Shown here piece by piece: positions 1 to 11,889 of a stretch of DNA of 64,000 nt (position 1 is the stretch's first letter; every line of letters begins with the position of its first letter). The DNA is from Liquidambar formosana. Lineage: Eukaryota; Streptophyta; Magnoliopsida; Saxifragales; Altingiaceae. The DNA lies in NCBI GenBank assembly GCA_039720395.1, contig CM077827.1, positions 13,059,615 through 13,123,614 of the forward strand, written 5' to 3'. The notes below the pieces were generated by a model. It worked only from the letters and a program-made list of their open reading frames with translations, did not search any database and was not told where the DNA came from. The position numbers and the translations under genes were made by a program.

Positions 1-1159
1 ACATGGTAGGGAAGGGTTCCCAAGCATTCGGATGCATCATAATTGGATTAAGATGCTAGAACTAGTTTTTTGAAAACTAGGGTTTTCTTCATGTTGGCTG
101 AACCTAGGATTTGGAACCCTAGGTTGTTCTTCATCTTCTTCTTATTTTGATTTGATATATATAATTCATATGATGAATATATATGTTTATATAAACTGTA
201 TATATAAATTTTAAATGTGTTTGATGGATTAACATCGAATTAAAGATAATTAGAAGTTTGGTGTTCTCTATGGAGGCCGAACCTAGGGTTTGGAACCCTA
301 GGTTGCTCTATTGTATATTTTGTTTTAAATTGATTCATTGGTTGTCATGAGATGAGTGCCAATTAATTCATATAAGTGTGTTATGTGAATTACATGTGTA
401 TTTGGATGCATAGGAATCAAATCAAATCAAAAAGTTTGGGAAGAACACCATGGAGTTCGAATCTGGGTTTTAGAACCCTTAGGTTCTTGCTACTGTTTTG
501 AACAAAAACCTCTGTAAAATTAATGTATATTCTTTATAGGATCATTATACATAATGTATGTATGATTTTCTTTAAGTTTCAAAAGAGTCTTGATGCATAA
601 AGAATCAAAAAGTTTGATTTCTTGGAAGAACACAGCAGGCTATTTTTCTGCAGAAAGTCATCAATGGAGTTTCATTCATAACTTCAGCTAGGGAACTCCA
701 AATTGCATGAAACAACTTGCATTAGTTTCCTAAGACATGTAGGATACTAGGAAAAGTAATTTGGTTACCTGAATTAACCATTTTACTGGGTTTTAAATCA
801 GTTTACGACAAGGGACAGTATGCTGTCAAATTCTGGGCAGCCCACTGTTCTTGAATTGTTTAGAACAATTGGGGATGATTTGATCATCCAAACCACTTCA
901 ATTTGCTTAGTAATTCATGTAGGGACATGATACAAAAGCTTGTTTTGTTGGTGGAGTCGAATTGATTAGGTTTTGGAAACTTTTGTGACCTTGGAGGTCC
1001 TCCCATGGTGGCACCAATTTAGGGTTCTTGAAACCCTAATGTTCTTTGAAGAAGACAGCCCTATTGGCCACTCCAAACGTGTCCAATGGGCTTGGCCCAC
1101 ACCCTTGCACGTGTCCCAAGGCTGGCCATAGCTCCCCATGCTTGATGGTGGACATGGCA

Positions 1160-1290
1160 ACCTTGCCAAGTCTTGACAGCAGCTTGGCCTAGCCGTGGCC
1201 TAGCCATGGCAGCCCCCTGGCCTAGCCGTGGCCAAGCCTTGGTAGCCCCCTGGCTAAGCCGTGGCCTAGCCATGGCAGCCCACTATAGGT
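1160..1290. repeat. GC-rich imperfect tandem repeat in E leader
   Basis: Units such as CCTAGCCGTGGC and CCTAGCCATGGCAGCCC recur several times here, with the longest unit repeating 66 bp apart. Elements A and B have only a short single-copy counterpart (near 23757 and 36335), so the expansion is specific to E. The small minus-strand ORFs across it reflect base composition only. Confidence 0.6.
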
Positions 1291-1410
1291 GGCGGCAGCC
1301 TTAGGGTTCAAGATGAAACCCTAATTTCTATTAATGACGAAACCCTAATCTATTAATGGCATTAATTAAAACCCTAGTTAAGCTATTAATTACCTTTATT
1401 AAAGTGTTTA

Positions 1411-1437
1411 ATGATTGGTCATTAATTGACCAATCAT
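1411..1437. repeat. 27-bp near-palindrome, first copy in E
   Basis: ATGATTGGTCATT is followed closely by its reverse complement. The same structure is kept at 23915-23941 in A and 36489-36515 in B. Confidence 0.75.
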
Positions 1438-1601
1438 GGTTATCAATAATTAGGGTATTATTAAGTGCATTAATGATGTCTAGGGTTTTAGGGTTTTAGC
1501 AACCCTAATTAGTGCATATTAATTAGGAGTAATTAATATCCTAGGTGGCATTAATTAAACCCTAATCCTAATCATTAATTCCGTATAAACCTAGGGTTTG
1601 A

Positions 1602-1628
1602 ATGATTGGTCATTAATTGACGAATCAT
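1602..1628. repeat. 27-bp near-palindrome, second copy in E
   Basis: This is a second copy of the ATGATTGGTCATT inverted repeat, 191 bp after the first and with one mismatch. Counterparts are at 24104-24130 in A and 36679-36705 in B. Confidence 0.7.
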
Positions 1629-2927
1629 AAGGCATTTAATGCATTAGGGTTATACTTAGGGTTTAGAGTTAATGCACTTAGGGTTTAGGGTTTTAGGAAA
1701 CCCTAATGCACTAATTCATTAATGAAATGATTTTATATAATTCCGAAATTGATTATTTAATTAATGGTGATTAATTTTATAATGTTTTAAATTGTTTAAA
1801 ACACAATCTAGGATTATATTAAAATCTGGAAATTTTAATTAAATGAAATTGTTTTGTTTAATTAAAGAAACCCTAATATTTGATATTAGAGTTTAATTAG
1901 GGGACTTTAGCTATTTCAATTAATTTGATTAATTGAAATTAAATGTCTTAAATGTTAAGACGTAATTAATTCTGGAAATTATGCATATCCTAATAAGATT
2001 AGGACACATTAATGAGATTAATGAATACCAATCAATAGAGTTGCCATAAATGCCCATATGTTTATTGCTTACAGTTATTTCCTTTATTATGCAATGTGAT
2101 TGTATGGTTATGGATGGATGATGATTATGGACTATACCCTTAAACCAATTGTGATTGGCCGTCTTATGAATGGGTTGTATTAATTTTTCAAGAGTTGTTA
2201 ATTTTTGGTGATGTATTATTTATTTGGGGCTTGCATGCCACCTTCTTCTCTCTCTCTATCATTCTCTTATGTAACCCACATTCCCCTTATGTATCCCTTT
2301 CTTTAAATTATGTAAATGTTATGTAATCGAGAGTAGACTAAGGAACATGGTGGACCCAAAGGAGCATGGTAGAGCCCAACAAGCCTATGGTGGAGACCAT
2401 CAAGCTAATAGAGGAGATTGAAGGACTTGAAAGCTTGGAGAAGACTTTCAAGAAAGCATGATATGTTTTGAATGAATGTTTTACGATCACCTACACCCAC
2501 CTTAGACCTTGGATTCAATTCATTGGCTTGGATTGAACCCTCTTAAAGTCCATAATCATCATAGTGGGAGCTTTTAATGAGATTAATAAAGATAGCTCCA
2601 AATCCAAAGATCATTATATGTCACCTTATAGGGACTAATATCGATTAATGGATTACATATATAATGTTGTTATATATTTTTATTTAAATGCATGAGATGT
2701 ATGTTAGATTAGTTAATTTGATGAGACCCTTAAAACCCCTCTCTTTTAATATTAAGCTGGAAATGGAGAATACATTAGGGAATGCATTCTTCATTGCCTT
2801 CCATCATTATAGGATCATCTAAGGTCCCTTAATGTGGATACCTGGCTGCAGACATGTAGGAGCTACCCATGTTAAAGGCATTACTTGAAACTATCACATA
2901 TAAGATATCATGGGGTGCTTAAACTGG

Positions 2928-3145
2928 TATATAACAAGAAACTATAATGTAAGGTATATATTTGGCGAAACATACCTGTGTGAATGGTGGGTTTAACTTA
3001 ACTAGGGAAGTATTCCAAGAAACTATAATGTGAGGAGTATGTACCCTAGAGGCAAAATGATTGGAACTTGCTTATGAAGCAATAGGCAAAGAGTTGTCTT
3101 CTTATTGTGGGTTAGAAGTCAAGAAACTATAATGTGAGGCTTCTA
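2928..3145 (+). other. Three consecutive RNA hairpins before gag (E)
   Basis: Hairpins lie at 2928-2960, 3005-3046 and 3113-3145. Each carries a 17-nt loop of the form AAGAAACTATAATGTGA (one base differs in the first) on a different stem. The third stem pairs TAGAAGTC with GGCTTCTA through a U-G wobble, where A and B have a Watson-Crick pair. They end about 125 bp before the gag start. Confidence 0.75.
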
Positions 3146-3270
3146 GGTCACAGTGGGACTCTAATCCCCATTAGGAATGAGATTCCCGAATTCCATTAGA
3201 GGGTGTATGGAATTTAATAAAATAGTGGGAGGTATCATATGATTAAAGACCCGATCATTATGGATTAAAA

Positions 3271-4160
3271 ATGAAATCTAATTCTCTATTTTTATATGTA
3301 GTTCATAGAAATGGCTCACCTCAACCCACTATCCAAAATATTGGCATCAACCGTTTGACTGGACCAAATTATTTTGATTGGCTGAGGAACTTAAAAATTG
3401 TTTTAAATTCTGAAAAGATTACCTACACACTTGATGGCCCACTTCCTAAGGCTCCTGCTGAGGCTGCAACTTAGCAAGAGAAAGACGCTTATCAGAAGCA
3501 CATGGACGACAACCTAAAGGCAAGATGCTATATGATGGCATCCATAAGCCCTGAGCTTCAGAAGCAACATGAGTCCATGAGTAGCATTCCCGACATCTTT
3601 CTCCACTTACAAGAGTTGTATGGGGAGCAAAGTAGGACTGCTAAATATAATATTGTCAAGGATCTATTCAAGGCAAGGATGAATGAGGGTTCATCCGTGA
3701 CTGATCACACCTTAAAGATGATCAACCATATTGAGCAGCTTGAGAAGCTTGATGTGATCATTGAAGCTGATATGTGTTTAAACATTATTCTGCAGTCCCT
3801 TCCTAATTCATTTGGGCCATTCATTATGAATTTTCATATGAACAAGCTTGAGCCCACTCTCCCTGGGCTACACAATTTCCTCAAGATAACTGAGGAAACG
3901 ATGAAGAAAGGGAAAAGTTCTTTGCTTGCATTTGATGGAGCTTCTACTTCCAAAGCCAAACCTAAGCCCAAGGGTAAGGGAAAAAGCAAGGGTAAGAGTA
4001 CCTAAGGAAAGAAGAAGAAGAACTTAAAGCCGAAGGGAGGCATCAAGAAAGGTAATACCGATAAGGCCATAGGAACTTGTTTTCACTATGGCAAGGATGG
4101 GCACTGGAAACGTAATTGCCGGGAGTATCTAGATATTCTAAAGAACCGACTTTCGGAAGG
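3271..4160 (+). pseudogene. gag: Copia gag (UBN2-type) with in-frame stops, element E
   Basis: This is the nucleocapsid precursor of a Copia element. The frame begins with an ATG at 3271 and reads through a typical Copia gag pattern (LTGPNYFDWLRNLKI near the start, then the helical region around LQELYGEQSRTAKY). It is broken by TAG at 3472-3474 and TAA at 4003-4005, and the same frame continues beyond both. After a lysine-rich basic stretch comes a zinc knuckle at about 4078-4119, in which the second cysteine of the CCHC pattern is a tyrosine. It is the best preserved gag of this family in the window, but not functional as it stands. Only a truncated product of at most 67 codons could come from the first ATG. 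Confidence 0.85.
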
Positions 4161-4249
4161 TATGGATCATGCTCTAAACTGAATGTTAGTTGTATAGAGC
4201 ATGATAGTTCTAAATTGAATGCTAATAATCTTAATGGAACAAAATATAC

Positions 4250-4967
4250 ATAGTGATGTATGAAGAGGTTTCTCTTACTTTACAACCTTTACCGATGATT
4301 CATTCTAGGTTTGGGTGTGTATACTTAAAGAAGTACAAATCTGAATCATTTGAAAAGTTCAAAGAATTCAGATATGAAGTAGAGAAACAAACTAGTAAAA
4401 GTATCAAGCTCTTTAATTGGATTGAGGAGGCGAATATTTAACTGGTGATCTTTCAGATCAACTTGTTCAAACAGGCATTCTATTCTAATGGACACCTCTT
4501 AGAACACCATAACTAAATGGTGTGTCAGAAAGGAAGAAGAGGACCTTATTGGATATGGTCCGATCCATGATAAGTTACAACGACCTAATATTATCCTTGT
4601 TAGGATATGCCCTAGAAATTGCCACGTACTTGTGAAACAGAGTTCAAACCAAGGCTGTCCCTTAAGACCTATATGAGATATGGAAAGGGAAGCACCAAAC
4701 CTTAAGCATGTTAAGGTATGGGATTGCACTGCATATATAGAGACATATGATGTAACTAAATTGGAAATCAAGATAACTTAAATGTAGGTTTGTGGTTTAT
4801 CCTAAAAGGAGTTTAGGATATCATATCTATCATCCTGATGAAAAAAAAAGTGTTTGTTAGTAAGTTTGCAATCTTTCTTGAAAAAGAGTTTATTCAAGAA
4901 GGAGTCAATAATAGGAAAATAGAACTCAAAGAGTTGTCTAATGAGACACAAACCAACATTGATGCAA
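4250..4967 (+). pseudogene. pol: Copia integrase remnant, element E
   Basis: The frame at 4253-4441 matches the Copia integrase core around its second aspartate region (VYLKKYKSESFEKFKEF), although the catalytic residues cannot be confirmed. Further fragments follow in other frames: the region that normally carries TP.QNG.ERRNRT near 4490-4560, a PYEIWKGKKP-like piece near 4665-4700, and FLEKEFIQEG near 4870-4900. Protease and GAG-pre-integrase sequence between the zinc knuckle and this point is missing, so a large internal deletion is likely. The remnant stops at the insertion site of LTR F. Confidence 0.8.
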
Positions 4968-5190
4968 CCCCTTGTGAACCCCGGAAATTGGGCCCACAAG
5001 GGATTGAAAGAAAATGGGTTTGAAAAAGAAAAAGGAAAGGAGTCGCCACCTTATTTTTTAAAGGAAACAAGGAAAACCCTAAAAATCAGGTTGTTTTAGG
5101 AAAACAATTTGAATGACTCCATAAAAAAAGGAAAGGCAAAAACCAATCTTTTGAAAACCAAAGAAATCGGGGATTCGGAGGCTAAGTTAT

Positions 5191-5232
5191 GACATGGGAA
5201 GGTTCTAGGCAAAGCCTATAGGCACCCATGCC
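5191..5232 (-). other. Conserved LTR stem-loop (F version)
   Basis: GACATGGG pairs with CCCATGCC around an inner hairpin TAGGC/GCCTA. The sequence differs from the G, H and I versions, but pairing is maintained, with a G-U pair on the minus-strand RNA. Confidence 0.65.
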
Positions 5233-6987
5233 ACCCTTTCGGTCTCTCAGTTCATTTGGGCTAAATTAAGATCTTTCCCATACAAAAATCAGCAAGTATA
5301 TCATCACAAGAATTGCATGCATATCATATATTTCATTCATCCATCCATGCATAATAAGCACATAAAAACAGAAAAAGAAAAAGAAGAAAAGAAAACAAAA
5401 ATGAACCTAGGATGCTTGGATCCTAGAACGGACTTGAGCCTCACGAAGAGCGCCTACGTACCATGCAGCGAAATACATGGATCAAAGTCCACGTAGTTCG
5501 ATTAGAATTAGGGTTGAATCCTAATATAAACCTATGGTAAAAACCCTAGGTTTCCTTATTTGAATCAAAAGAGTTGAATATGATAGAAAGTTTGATTTTA
5601 GGAAAGAAATCCACAAAATGGAAACTTTAATAAAAACCAGAATTTTATTTATGAAGGAAACCTTTGATTAAACCATAGGATCATATTAAAAATTAACCCT
5701 AAATAGGGAGAAGAGAAGGGATAAGGAAGAAAGGTGAATTGGGGCACCTTCACACCCACTTACCTGAGCGCAATTAGCTCCAAGCATTAGCTATTTCAGA
5801 CCTGAGCAGCCCTATTTGCCATAGGACAAATACCACACCTATTTGCACCCTTACAAGTGCTCAAAACCATGCAAAAACACTAACATGCAAATCTGGACAG
5901 AATAGTATCATGGCCTAAAATCATCCACTAAGCATGCTAACAGCAAAAACAGCGAACAATAATAAGTCCTAACATATTCCTAGAACCATATCATGCATAA
6001 AAAACCCTAAAACATACTAACATGCATGCAAAACTATCATGTTTACTCCATATGAAAAACATATACAGCAAACACGAAGAAAAACCAAATAAAAAAGTCT
6101 ACTTTATCATGCTATATGAAAACAAACACGAAACAATGACTCTAAAACCCTAAACTCATAAATATGCTTAAAAACATACAAAACATACTTTAATCATGCT
6201 AAAACCAAACTAAACAGAAATTAAATCATGCATATTAACTAACTAAAGCAATATAACATGATGAAAATCCTAACTCTAACATGCAATGACACTAATCCTA
6301 GCACAAGGACAAACAGGAGCACAAGAATCATAACTATGCATTAAAAACCTAAAGGACAGCCCTAAAGCATGCTAAACAGTAGATAAAAAATAGATATTCC
6401 ATGTATATTAACTAGCTAGAGTGTTAATACATGATAAAAAGGCTACCTTTAACATGCAATAAGCCTAACCCATATGAAAACCTAGTTTAAGCTTGAATAG
6501 AGAAGGAGAATACCTTATTCTCTCTCAAATACTCAAGTATTAATGCATAAAGTGGCTCCCCTTGTGTTTGTAATTGTTCGTGGCTCCTCAGGTCTTTAGA
6601 GTGAATCAAACCAACACGAATCCTCCTCTTTGTCAAAGTGGTATCACAGCAAAGAGATCAAAACTCACTCAACTTTGAAAAGAAATAGAAAACAAAAAGA
6701 GAACAAGAGAAAAGAAAAGTGATTTTCGTCACTTTGCAGCAGCAGCAACTTCAATCGCGTTTTTGGGTATGAAAACGTTGGATTTGGAAAAAGCTTGTGA
6801 AATACAAAGTTGTGGAGAATTGAATTATCTGTCTAACAAGACCAATTTCATCAAATTCTAACTTCGGATGAAAAAGTTATGATTAAAATACGACTGCTGG
6901 TTTTCAGAAAATCTGCTGCTGAATTATGACGAATTTCACTCCCTCCAAACCCTCTTCTCCTCTCCCCTGTTTAAAGACATTAAGAGA

Positions 6988-6996
6988 GTATTTATA
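6988..6996 (-). promoter_or_regulatory. TATA box of LTR F
   Basis: On the minus strand it reads TATAAATAC. It sits at the same relative place as the TATA boxes of G and H, about 140 bp downstream (minus orientation) of the U3 hairpin. Confidence 0.65.
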
Positions 6997-7135
6997 GCTG
7001 AAATATGGAGTTTCCCTTTCCTTCCTGGACTAGGTTTCTTTGGAGAATAATCAAAAGGTATTTTATAATGATAAAAGACTTCTAATCTGAATAGGAAAAG
7101 GAAATTGTCTTTTATAAAAATTGGGAGACTGACTG

Positions 7136-7199
7136 CTAACACGCATGCACATGTATCGTATGTGCGTACACACACTCATCACATACGTACACGTGTTAG
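7136..7199 (-). other. Long nested hairpin in U3 of LTR F
   Basis: CTAACACG pairs with CGTGTTAG, and inside it GTATGTG pairs with CACATAC. The position, about 600 bp from the LTR end and upstream of the TATA box, matches hairpins of unrelated sequence in G and H. Confidence 0.7.
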
Positions 7200-7794
7200 T
7201 GTCATGATAAAAATGACTAATTTAATAAAATAATTTTCTTTTCATTTTAACCAAAAATCTCATGCTGTGATTCGCACTAATTCTTCAAGGATAATCCGTA
7301 AATAACCACACTAAACTCATCATCAGGCCATATCAAAATTGAACTTCATGAAACACTTTTGAGGGTAAAATGATGACTAATGAAAGTCAATTTGAAAAGA
7401 TTTGGTTGGTAATTGTGAGTCAATTAGAGCTAACCCAAGGAAGGGTCAATTAACCAACTTGAACTACATCGAGCCATTTTAATCCCGAGCCATTGACTTA
7501 CCAAATTGAACCTAGAAATACCTCTTATGCATCCATATGAACTCCAATTGACAATTTGGAGATCATTTCAAGGTCAAATGAAAAGTTTGGGACTTAAAAG
7601 ACGATTATGCCCCTCAAGTCACAAAAGCTCTTATTATCCCTCAAGATCAACTCCAATTTGAACCAAAATTCATATCCATTGTCCTTGTGACTCTAGAAAA
7701 CTAATGCAAGTGACTAGACTCAAAAACAAAACAAAAACATGCATGAAATGATGAGCCCTAGTAAGGTGGTGCAAAAATGGGGTGTGACACCCCT

Positions 7795-8700
7795 GTCCCT
7801 GTTGAAACAGAACCCATTATTGTACCATGATTGTACAAAGGGTTAGTGGGAATGGGATCACATTTATGGTCCTATAAGTGAATGACGTTCTACTTATTAG
7901 GAATAATGTAGAGACGTTGTCAAAAGTGAAAAATTGGTTTTTCACAGAGTTTCTCCATAAAAGATTTGGAAGAAGCATCCTATATTCTGGGAATAGAGGT
8001 CTATAGAGATAGATCCTAAAGGATGCTAAGTCTTTCCTAATCGATGTATGTAGACAAGATTTTGAATGGGTTCAAAATACATAATTTCAAGAGAAGTCTA
8101 ATTCCTGTCAGACATGAAATCAAGTTGTCTAAAAGCATATGCTATGCTAAGTACATGACCAAATATCAGTAATGCTGTAAACGTTACAAGTAGATATCAG
8201 GCAAACCCAGGCAAGAAACCTTGGGAAGCAGTCAAGGCTATCCTTAAGTACTTAAGAAGAACTAAAGGACCTATAACTTGTCTATGGAGAAAGAAACTTG
8301 AAAATGGTTGGTAATACAGACAATGTCTTCACTTTAAAAAGTGGAAACGTCAAATGGAGAAGCTGTAAATAGGGTACTGCAGTAGACTCCATTATATAGG
8401 TTGAGCGAATTGCTGCATGTTTGGATGAGTAAGTTCATTGCAGAACTAGGAGTGGTTCCTGACATTGAGAAGCCTTTACTATTGTTTTTGTGACAACAAT
8501 AAAGCTATTGTTCAAGACAAGGATCCACGGTCTCATCAAAAGTCCAAACTTTAAGCGGCGATTCCAAGTGATTAGAGAGATCATTGGAAGAGATGACATA
8601 TACATACAGAAGTTTAATACAATAGAGAATAAAGAAGACTCCTTTACTAAAGCTATGACCCAAGTGTATTGGATCACCACCGACAGGATATGGGTATGAG
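7795..8700 (+). pseudogene. pol: Copia reverse transcriptase and RNase H remnants, element E
   Basis: After LTR F the Copia pol resumes in several broken frames. Near 7850-8050 there are degraded traces of the RT active-site region and of the conserved KDLGEASYILGI-type segment. From 8490 to 8699 an open frame matches the end of Copia RNase H (RRFQVIREIIGRDDIYIQK, then an F-T-K-A-M-T-Q end). Sequence between the RT and RNase H pieces is shortened and no complete catalytic domain remains. Element A has homologous remnants at 27860-28740. Confidence 0.8.
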
Positions 8701-8724
8701 ATACATGGTGGATTGGCTATAGTG

Positions 8725-8736
8725 CAAGTGGGAGAT
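8725..8736 (+). other. Polypurine tract of Copia E
   Basis: AAGTGGGAGAT directly precedes the 3' LTR. The same tract stands in front of the 3' LTRs of A and B. Confidence 0.8.
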
Positions 8737-10423
8737 TGTTAGGATTATGCCCTAGAGCCAATCATAGAGATGATTGTTTAGGGATTAGGAACAATCAATT
8801 GATTTCATTTATACATGTCACATTTATTATTTATTTAATAAAAGGGCTTATTCTATTATGTTCATATGCATCATTTATATTTACATAATATGTCCATGGA
8901 GTTAGAGTTGAGAATATGAAATTACAAAGAGTTGTAATTTTGAGACTGTAGATATATCTCTGTACTAAACTCCTAAAACATTCCTAGTTGAAGGTTCACT
9001 ATGATGGACAGTAATGAACCATAGGACTACCACTTGTCAAGTTGACTCTATAGGAGGATAGTTAATCTCAAGCTATTTATGTGGAGACACTACAACCAAC
9101 AAGTGGGTGCCTATTATAAGAATAGGTACACTGAATGTGACCAAAGATATGAGATAAACTTAATGGAGTTTTAACCTGCCTGTCAATCAGTTTCTCATTG
9201 TTATAGTGGTACAAGTAATCCTTAGACCTGAGACACCGTGGTTGTCTTATACATGTAGCTTTAGAAGTTTGATAACACTAAGTGCAGATCCTATTCAAGG
9301 GTCTGTAAGGGTGTTCATTGGCCCTACTGCTATGTGTGTGAAGGCATGTGAGTGGTCAACAAGGAATCCATCACTCTCAGGAAAAAGAGAGTGAATGTCT
9401 CATATAGCATTCATTGAATATAACTTATTAAATCCATGGGCCCATAGTAGAATGAATATGGAAAGGAGTTTCCATAAGTTCATCATTGAGTTGATATTAA
9501 TGAATGAGTATAAAGTAATTGAACTAGGGACTTGACAGACTTCCATGTCCTATTAGTTCAATTGGAGACATTGTGTTGATGGAAGCATGTAATTGTAACC
9601 TATAAACTATAACAGAAGGGTTCTTTGTAAATGACTATTCACCTCATTAAGAACCACACCATGAGCCATATGCTAGGTGTTACTCATAGTTAGTAGAAGC
9701 CCTAATTGATATAAATGAGTTATAATCAATTAGGGAATTAAAAGGAGTTTCAATTAGACCCTTAATGGAAAGTGTTCCATTGTGCATAACTTGTGCTGTT
9801 CCTACTACTTGATGATGTGAACCCAATGGGTCACACACTGATCATGCTAAGAAAGCTTGATTGTCTATGAGAGAAAGGGTATAAGTGATTAAAGAAAAGT
9901 TCTTTAAGGGGCTAATTTGTATTTGATGCAAACTAGTGGGCTAATTGTGTAATTAAGAGTAATTACACAAAACCCACTAGGGTTTTAAGTTCCCCTTTGG
10001 CCAGCCCTATTGTGTGGCGATATAAGCCACATTATGATGTGATGACATCATCACAATTGGATCCCCAAGGGGCTGGCCAAAAATTTCACAAGGCTCTCTC
10101 TCTCTCTCTCTTCTCTACCTCTAGCAACCATAAAGAAGAAGAAGGAAAGGACTTCAAGTTCAAGCTAGGTGTGGATACTGTTGGAGGCAGTACACTTGGA
10201 CTGCTCATTCATTGCTACCTAGAGTTCATGCTTAGAGAAAAAAGGAGAAGACAAAGCTTGGAGCATAAAGGAGAAGACATTCATCAACTATAAGTAACCC
10301 TAACTTTCTTGGTAGTTAGGTTATTGTTTTTGTATTATGCATAATCGGATTCATGGGTTTGGGAATCGTAGGAAAATTTTTATTCTGCTTTTGTATGTTT
10401 TCCTCCCTATTCGATTCCCAACA
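8737..10423 (+). repeat. 3' LTR of Copia E
   Basis: It starts TGTTAGGATTATGCC and ends GATTCCCAACA and is 1687 bp long. It is homologous to the LTRs of A, B and D (1652-1657 bp) but visibly more diverged. A TATA-like ATATAAG lies at 10020-10026, followed by a CT-rich tract near 10090-10112. A strong two-part hairpin occupies 9933-9980. The plus-strand ORF across the end of the LTR is not conserved and I do not call it a gene. Confidence 0.9.
9933..9980 (+). other. U3 hairpin of Copia LTR (E version)
   Basis: CTAGTGGG pairs with CCCACTAG outside, and GTGTAATTA pairs with TAATTACAC inside. A and B carry different bases at the same place that also pair. Confidence 0.7.
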
Positions 10424-10845
10424 TGAAATTAGGACTAATCAAAGTCAAATGAATAGGAATGGAGTGAAAATCATGAGCCAATTCGAGCTAACCCGAAATA
10501 GGTCTCTTAACCAACCTGAGCCGTATTGAGCCATTCTAATCCCAAACCATCAATTCATCAAATTGAACCCATAAATACCTCAAATGCATCCATATGAACT
10601 CCAATTGGCAACTTGGAGATCATTTCAAGGTCAAATGGAAAGTTTGTGACCTAAAAGACGATTATGCCCCTCAAGTCACAAAAGTTCCTATTAACCCTCA
10701 AGATCAACTCCAAATCGAACCAAAATTCATACCTATCATCCTCAAGACCCTAGAAACTCAATGCAAAAGACTAGACTCAAAAAGGAAACAAAAAGACACA
10801 TAAAATGACAAACCCTAGCTAAGGTAACAAAAATGGGGTGTGACA
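10424..10845 (-). mobile_element. Right end of Gypsy LTR J (target of Copia E)
   Basis: This stretch is homologous to the last ~420 bp of LTR F (7370-7789) and ends GGGGTGTGACA. Its left part must lie beyond element E, outside the window. No PPT-like sequence follows its right end; the coding remnant at 10846 begins at once, so J looks like an insertion into that coding sequence, with CATAC as the expected TSD. The left TSD cannot be seen. Confidence 0.8.
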
Positions 10846-11889
10846 CATACCGACTCCCGAAGGATCCCTCAGAGTCGTACCCATAAGCTATGGGATAGTG
10901 GTTCTTCCCTTTCCACACCCTCATAGCCTCCCAAGCTTTCTTTTCAGAAGGAGCGAAGTCAAAATACCAGGACGAGATGTCAACCACAGTCGAAATGCCC
11001 TGAACTTTACCGAATTGACGAAGTACTCGAAGTGGGAGGAAAGCAGACATGCCATGAAGCCCGACTAATGGGACGAAGAATCCTACATCATAGCCCCAAT
11101 AGTACCAGCATATAAGTGATCGTGAATCAAATCTTCCCACTAATAGCTATCTGTAGGGATAGTTTGGAATTGAAAAAAGTACTCTAGAACCCATACCTAT
11201 AGAAGAGCAGCACATCCTAGAAATGGACTACTATGATCAACACTACAATAGTACAGGGAACGAATCATCTCGCTCAAGATCATTAGAATTACGGTTCTAT
11301 CTTTCTCCAATCGATCCACGACAGTGTTAACTTTGCTATCAATAAAACTTGGCTCGTATGCAAAGATAATCAATCCATACACTACCAAAGCAAAGACTCG
11401 AGGGCAGTTCTGCCTCCAAGTCTCCTCGTTACGAGTGAATGCCACTTTATGGTTTGCATACCCTGTGGGGCGAGCAAAACGACTAAGAATGAAGCACAAT
11501 GAACACTTAGGAGTTGTCCCAGCACCCCTTAATTTCAAGGACAAATGGTTCTGCCAAATCCCAAGAAGATCACTCAAAGCATTCTTCCTTCCTCGACTAA
11601 TAGGATCAGTCAAGTCATCATGGCTATGGAGCAACCCCATTAATCTCCCAAGTTCCTCCAAAGTGGGAACCATTTCACAAGTGCCAAATCTAAAGCAAGC
11701 ATGCTCCCTATTCCAATGACTAATCAGAGCCTCCATCAGTGGAATATGTACATCTACCTCTACCAATGAAACAAGATTCCCATAAACAGGATAGATATGA
11801 CTCACCTCTTCAGAAGAGAAACTACACGCCCACTTCTTCAACCCTTTATGAGAGCAAGGAAAAAGTCGGGGAGCAAAAGTGCCGGCCAT
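10846..11889 (-). pseudogene. Plant mobile-domain / DUF7745-like protein, broken
   Basis: The frame at 11889-11197 begins MAGTFAPRLFPCSHKGLKKW and includes LISHWNREHACFRFG..E..PTLEELGRLMGL. This resembles the plant 'aminotransferase-like mobile domain' and DUF7745 families, which occur in Ogre-type retroelements as an extra ORF and in degenerate genomic copies. A second frame (11140 down to 10846) holds the LPLRVLRQFG-type segment common in that family. Between them a TAG is followed by GTATGG, a possible splice donor, but the gap is only about 50 nt, so a deletion or frameshift is as likely as an intron. The 3' end is cut by LTR J. The function of these proteins is unknown. The family name rests on pattern memory, not on a search. 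Confidence 0.55.

Larger units (their letters stand above)
1..3270 (+). other. Long untranslated leader of Copia E
   Basis: There is no credible ORF before the gag start at 3271. The leader holds a GC-rich imperfect repeat (about 1160-1290), a stretch rich in AAACCCTAA telobox motifs mixed with ATTAATTA (about 1310-1720), two 27-bp near-palindromes and three hairpins just before gag. Homologous leaders in A and B measure about 3.4 kb between PBS and gag, much longer than most Copia leaders. The function is unknown; RNA packaging or chromatin recruitment are inferences. Confidence 0.7.
4973..7789 (-). mobile_element. Solo Gypsy LTR F (Ogre/Tat-like), TSD CCCCT
   Basis: It starts TGTGAACCCCGG and ends GGGGTGTGACA on the + strand. 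CCCCT is duplicated at 4968-4972 and 7790-7794, and Copia pol sequence resumes on the other side. At 2817 bp with no internal coding region it is a solo LTR left by recombination. Orientation is minus by comparison with G, whose PBS and PPT can be seen. It carries the family landmarks: the GGAGTCGCCACC block near the left end, the stem-loop at 5191-5232, a TATA box and a long U3 hairpin. Confidence 0.9.
1..10423 (+). mobile_element. Copia-type LTR retrotransposon E (5' end outside window)
   Basis: Position 1 aligns with the internal leader of elements A and B about 560 bp after their PBS (compare 22966 and 35541), so the 5' LTR and PBS of E lie left of the window. The order seen here is leader, broken gag, broken integrase, solo LTR F, RT and RNase H remnants, PPT and 3' LTR. 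The right flank after the LTR is TGAAA, the expected TSD, but its partner is outside the window. E is inserted in a Gypsy LTR (J). Its coding remnants are better preserved than those of A and B, so it is nearer to the family's autonomous ancestor. Confidence 0.85.

Noticed and set aside
966..1273. Two minus-strand ORFs rich in R, P and G
   Set aside because: They span a GC-rich repeat of the E leader and are not preserved in A or B.
9997..10293. 98-codon + strand ORF at the end of LTR E
   Set aside because: It is not conserved as a frame in the homologous LTRs of A, B and D and matches no family.
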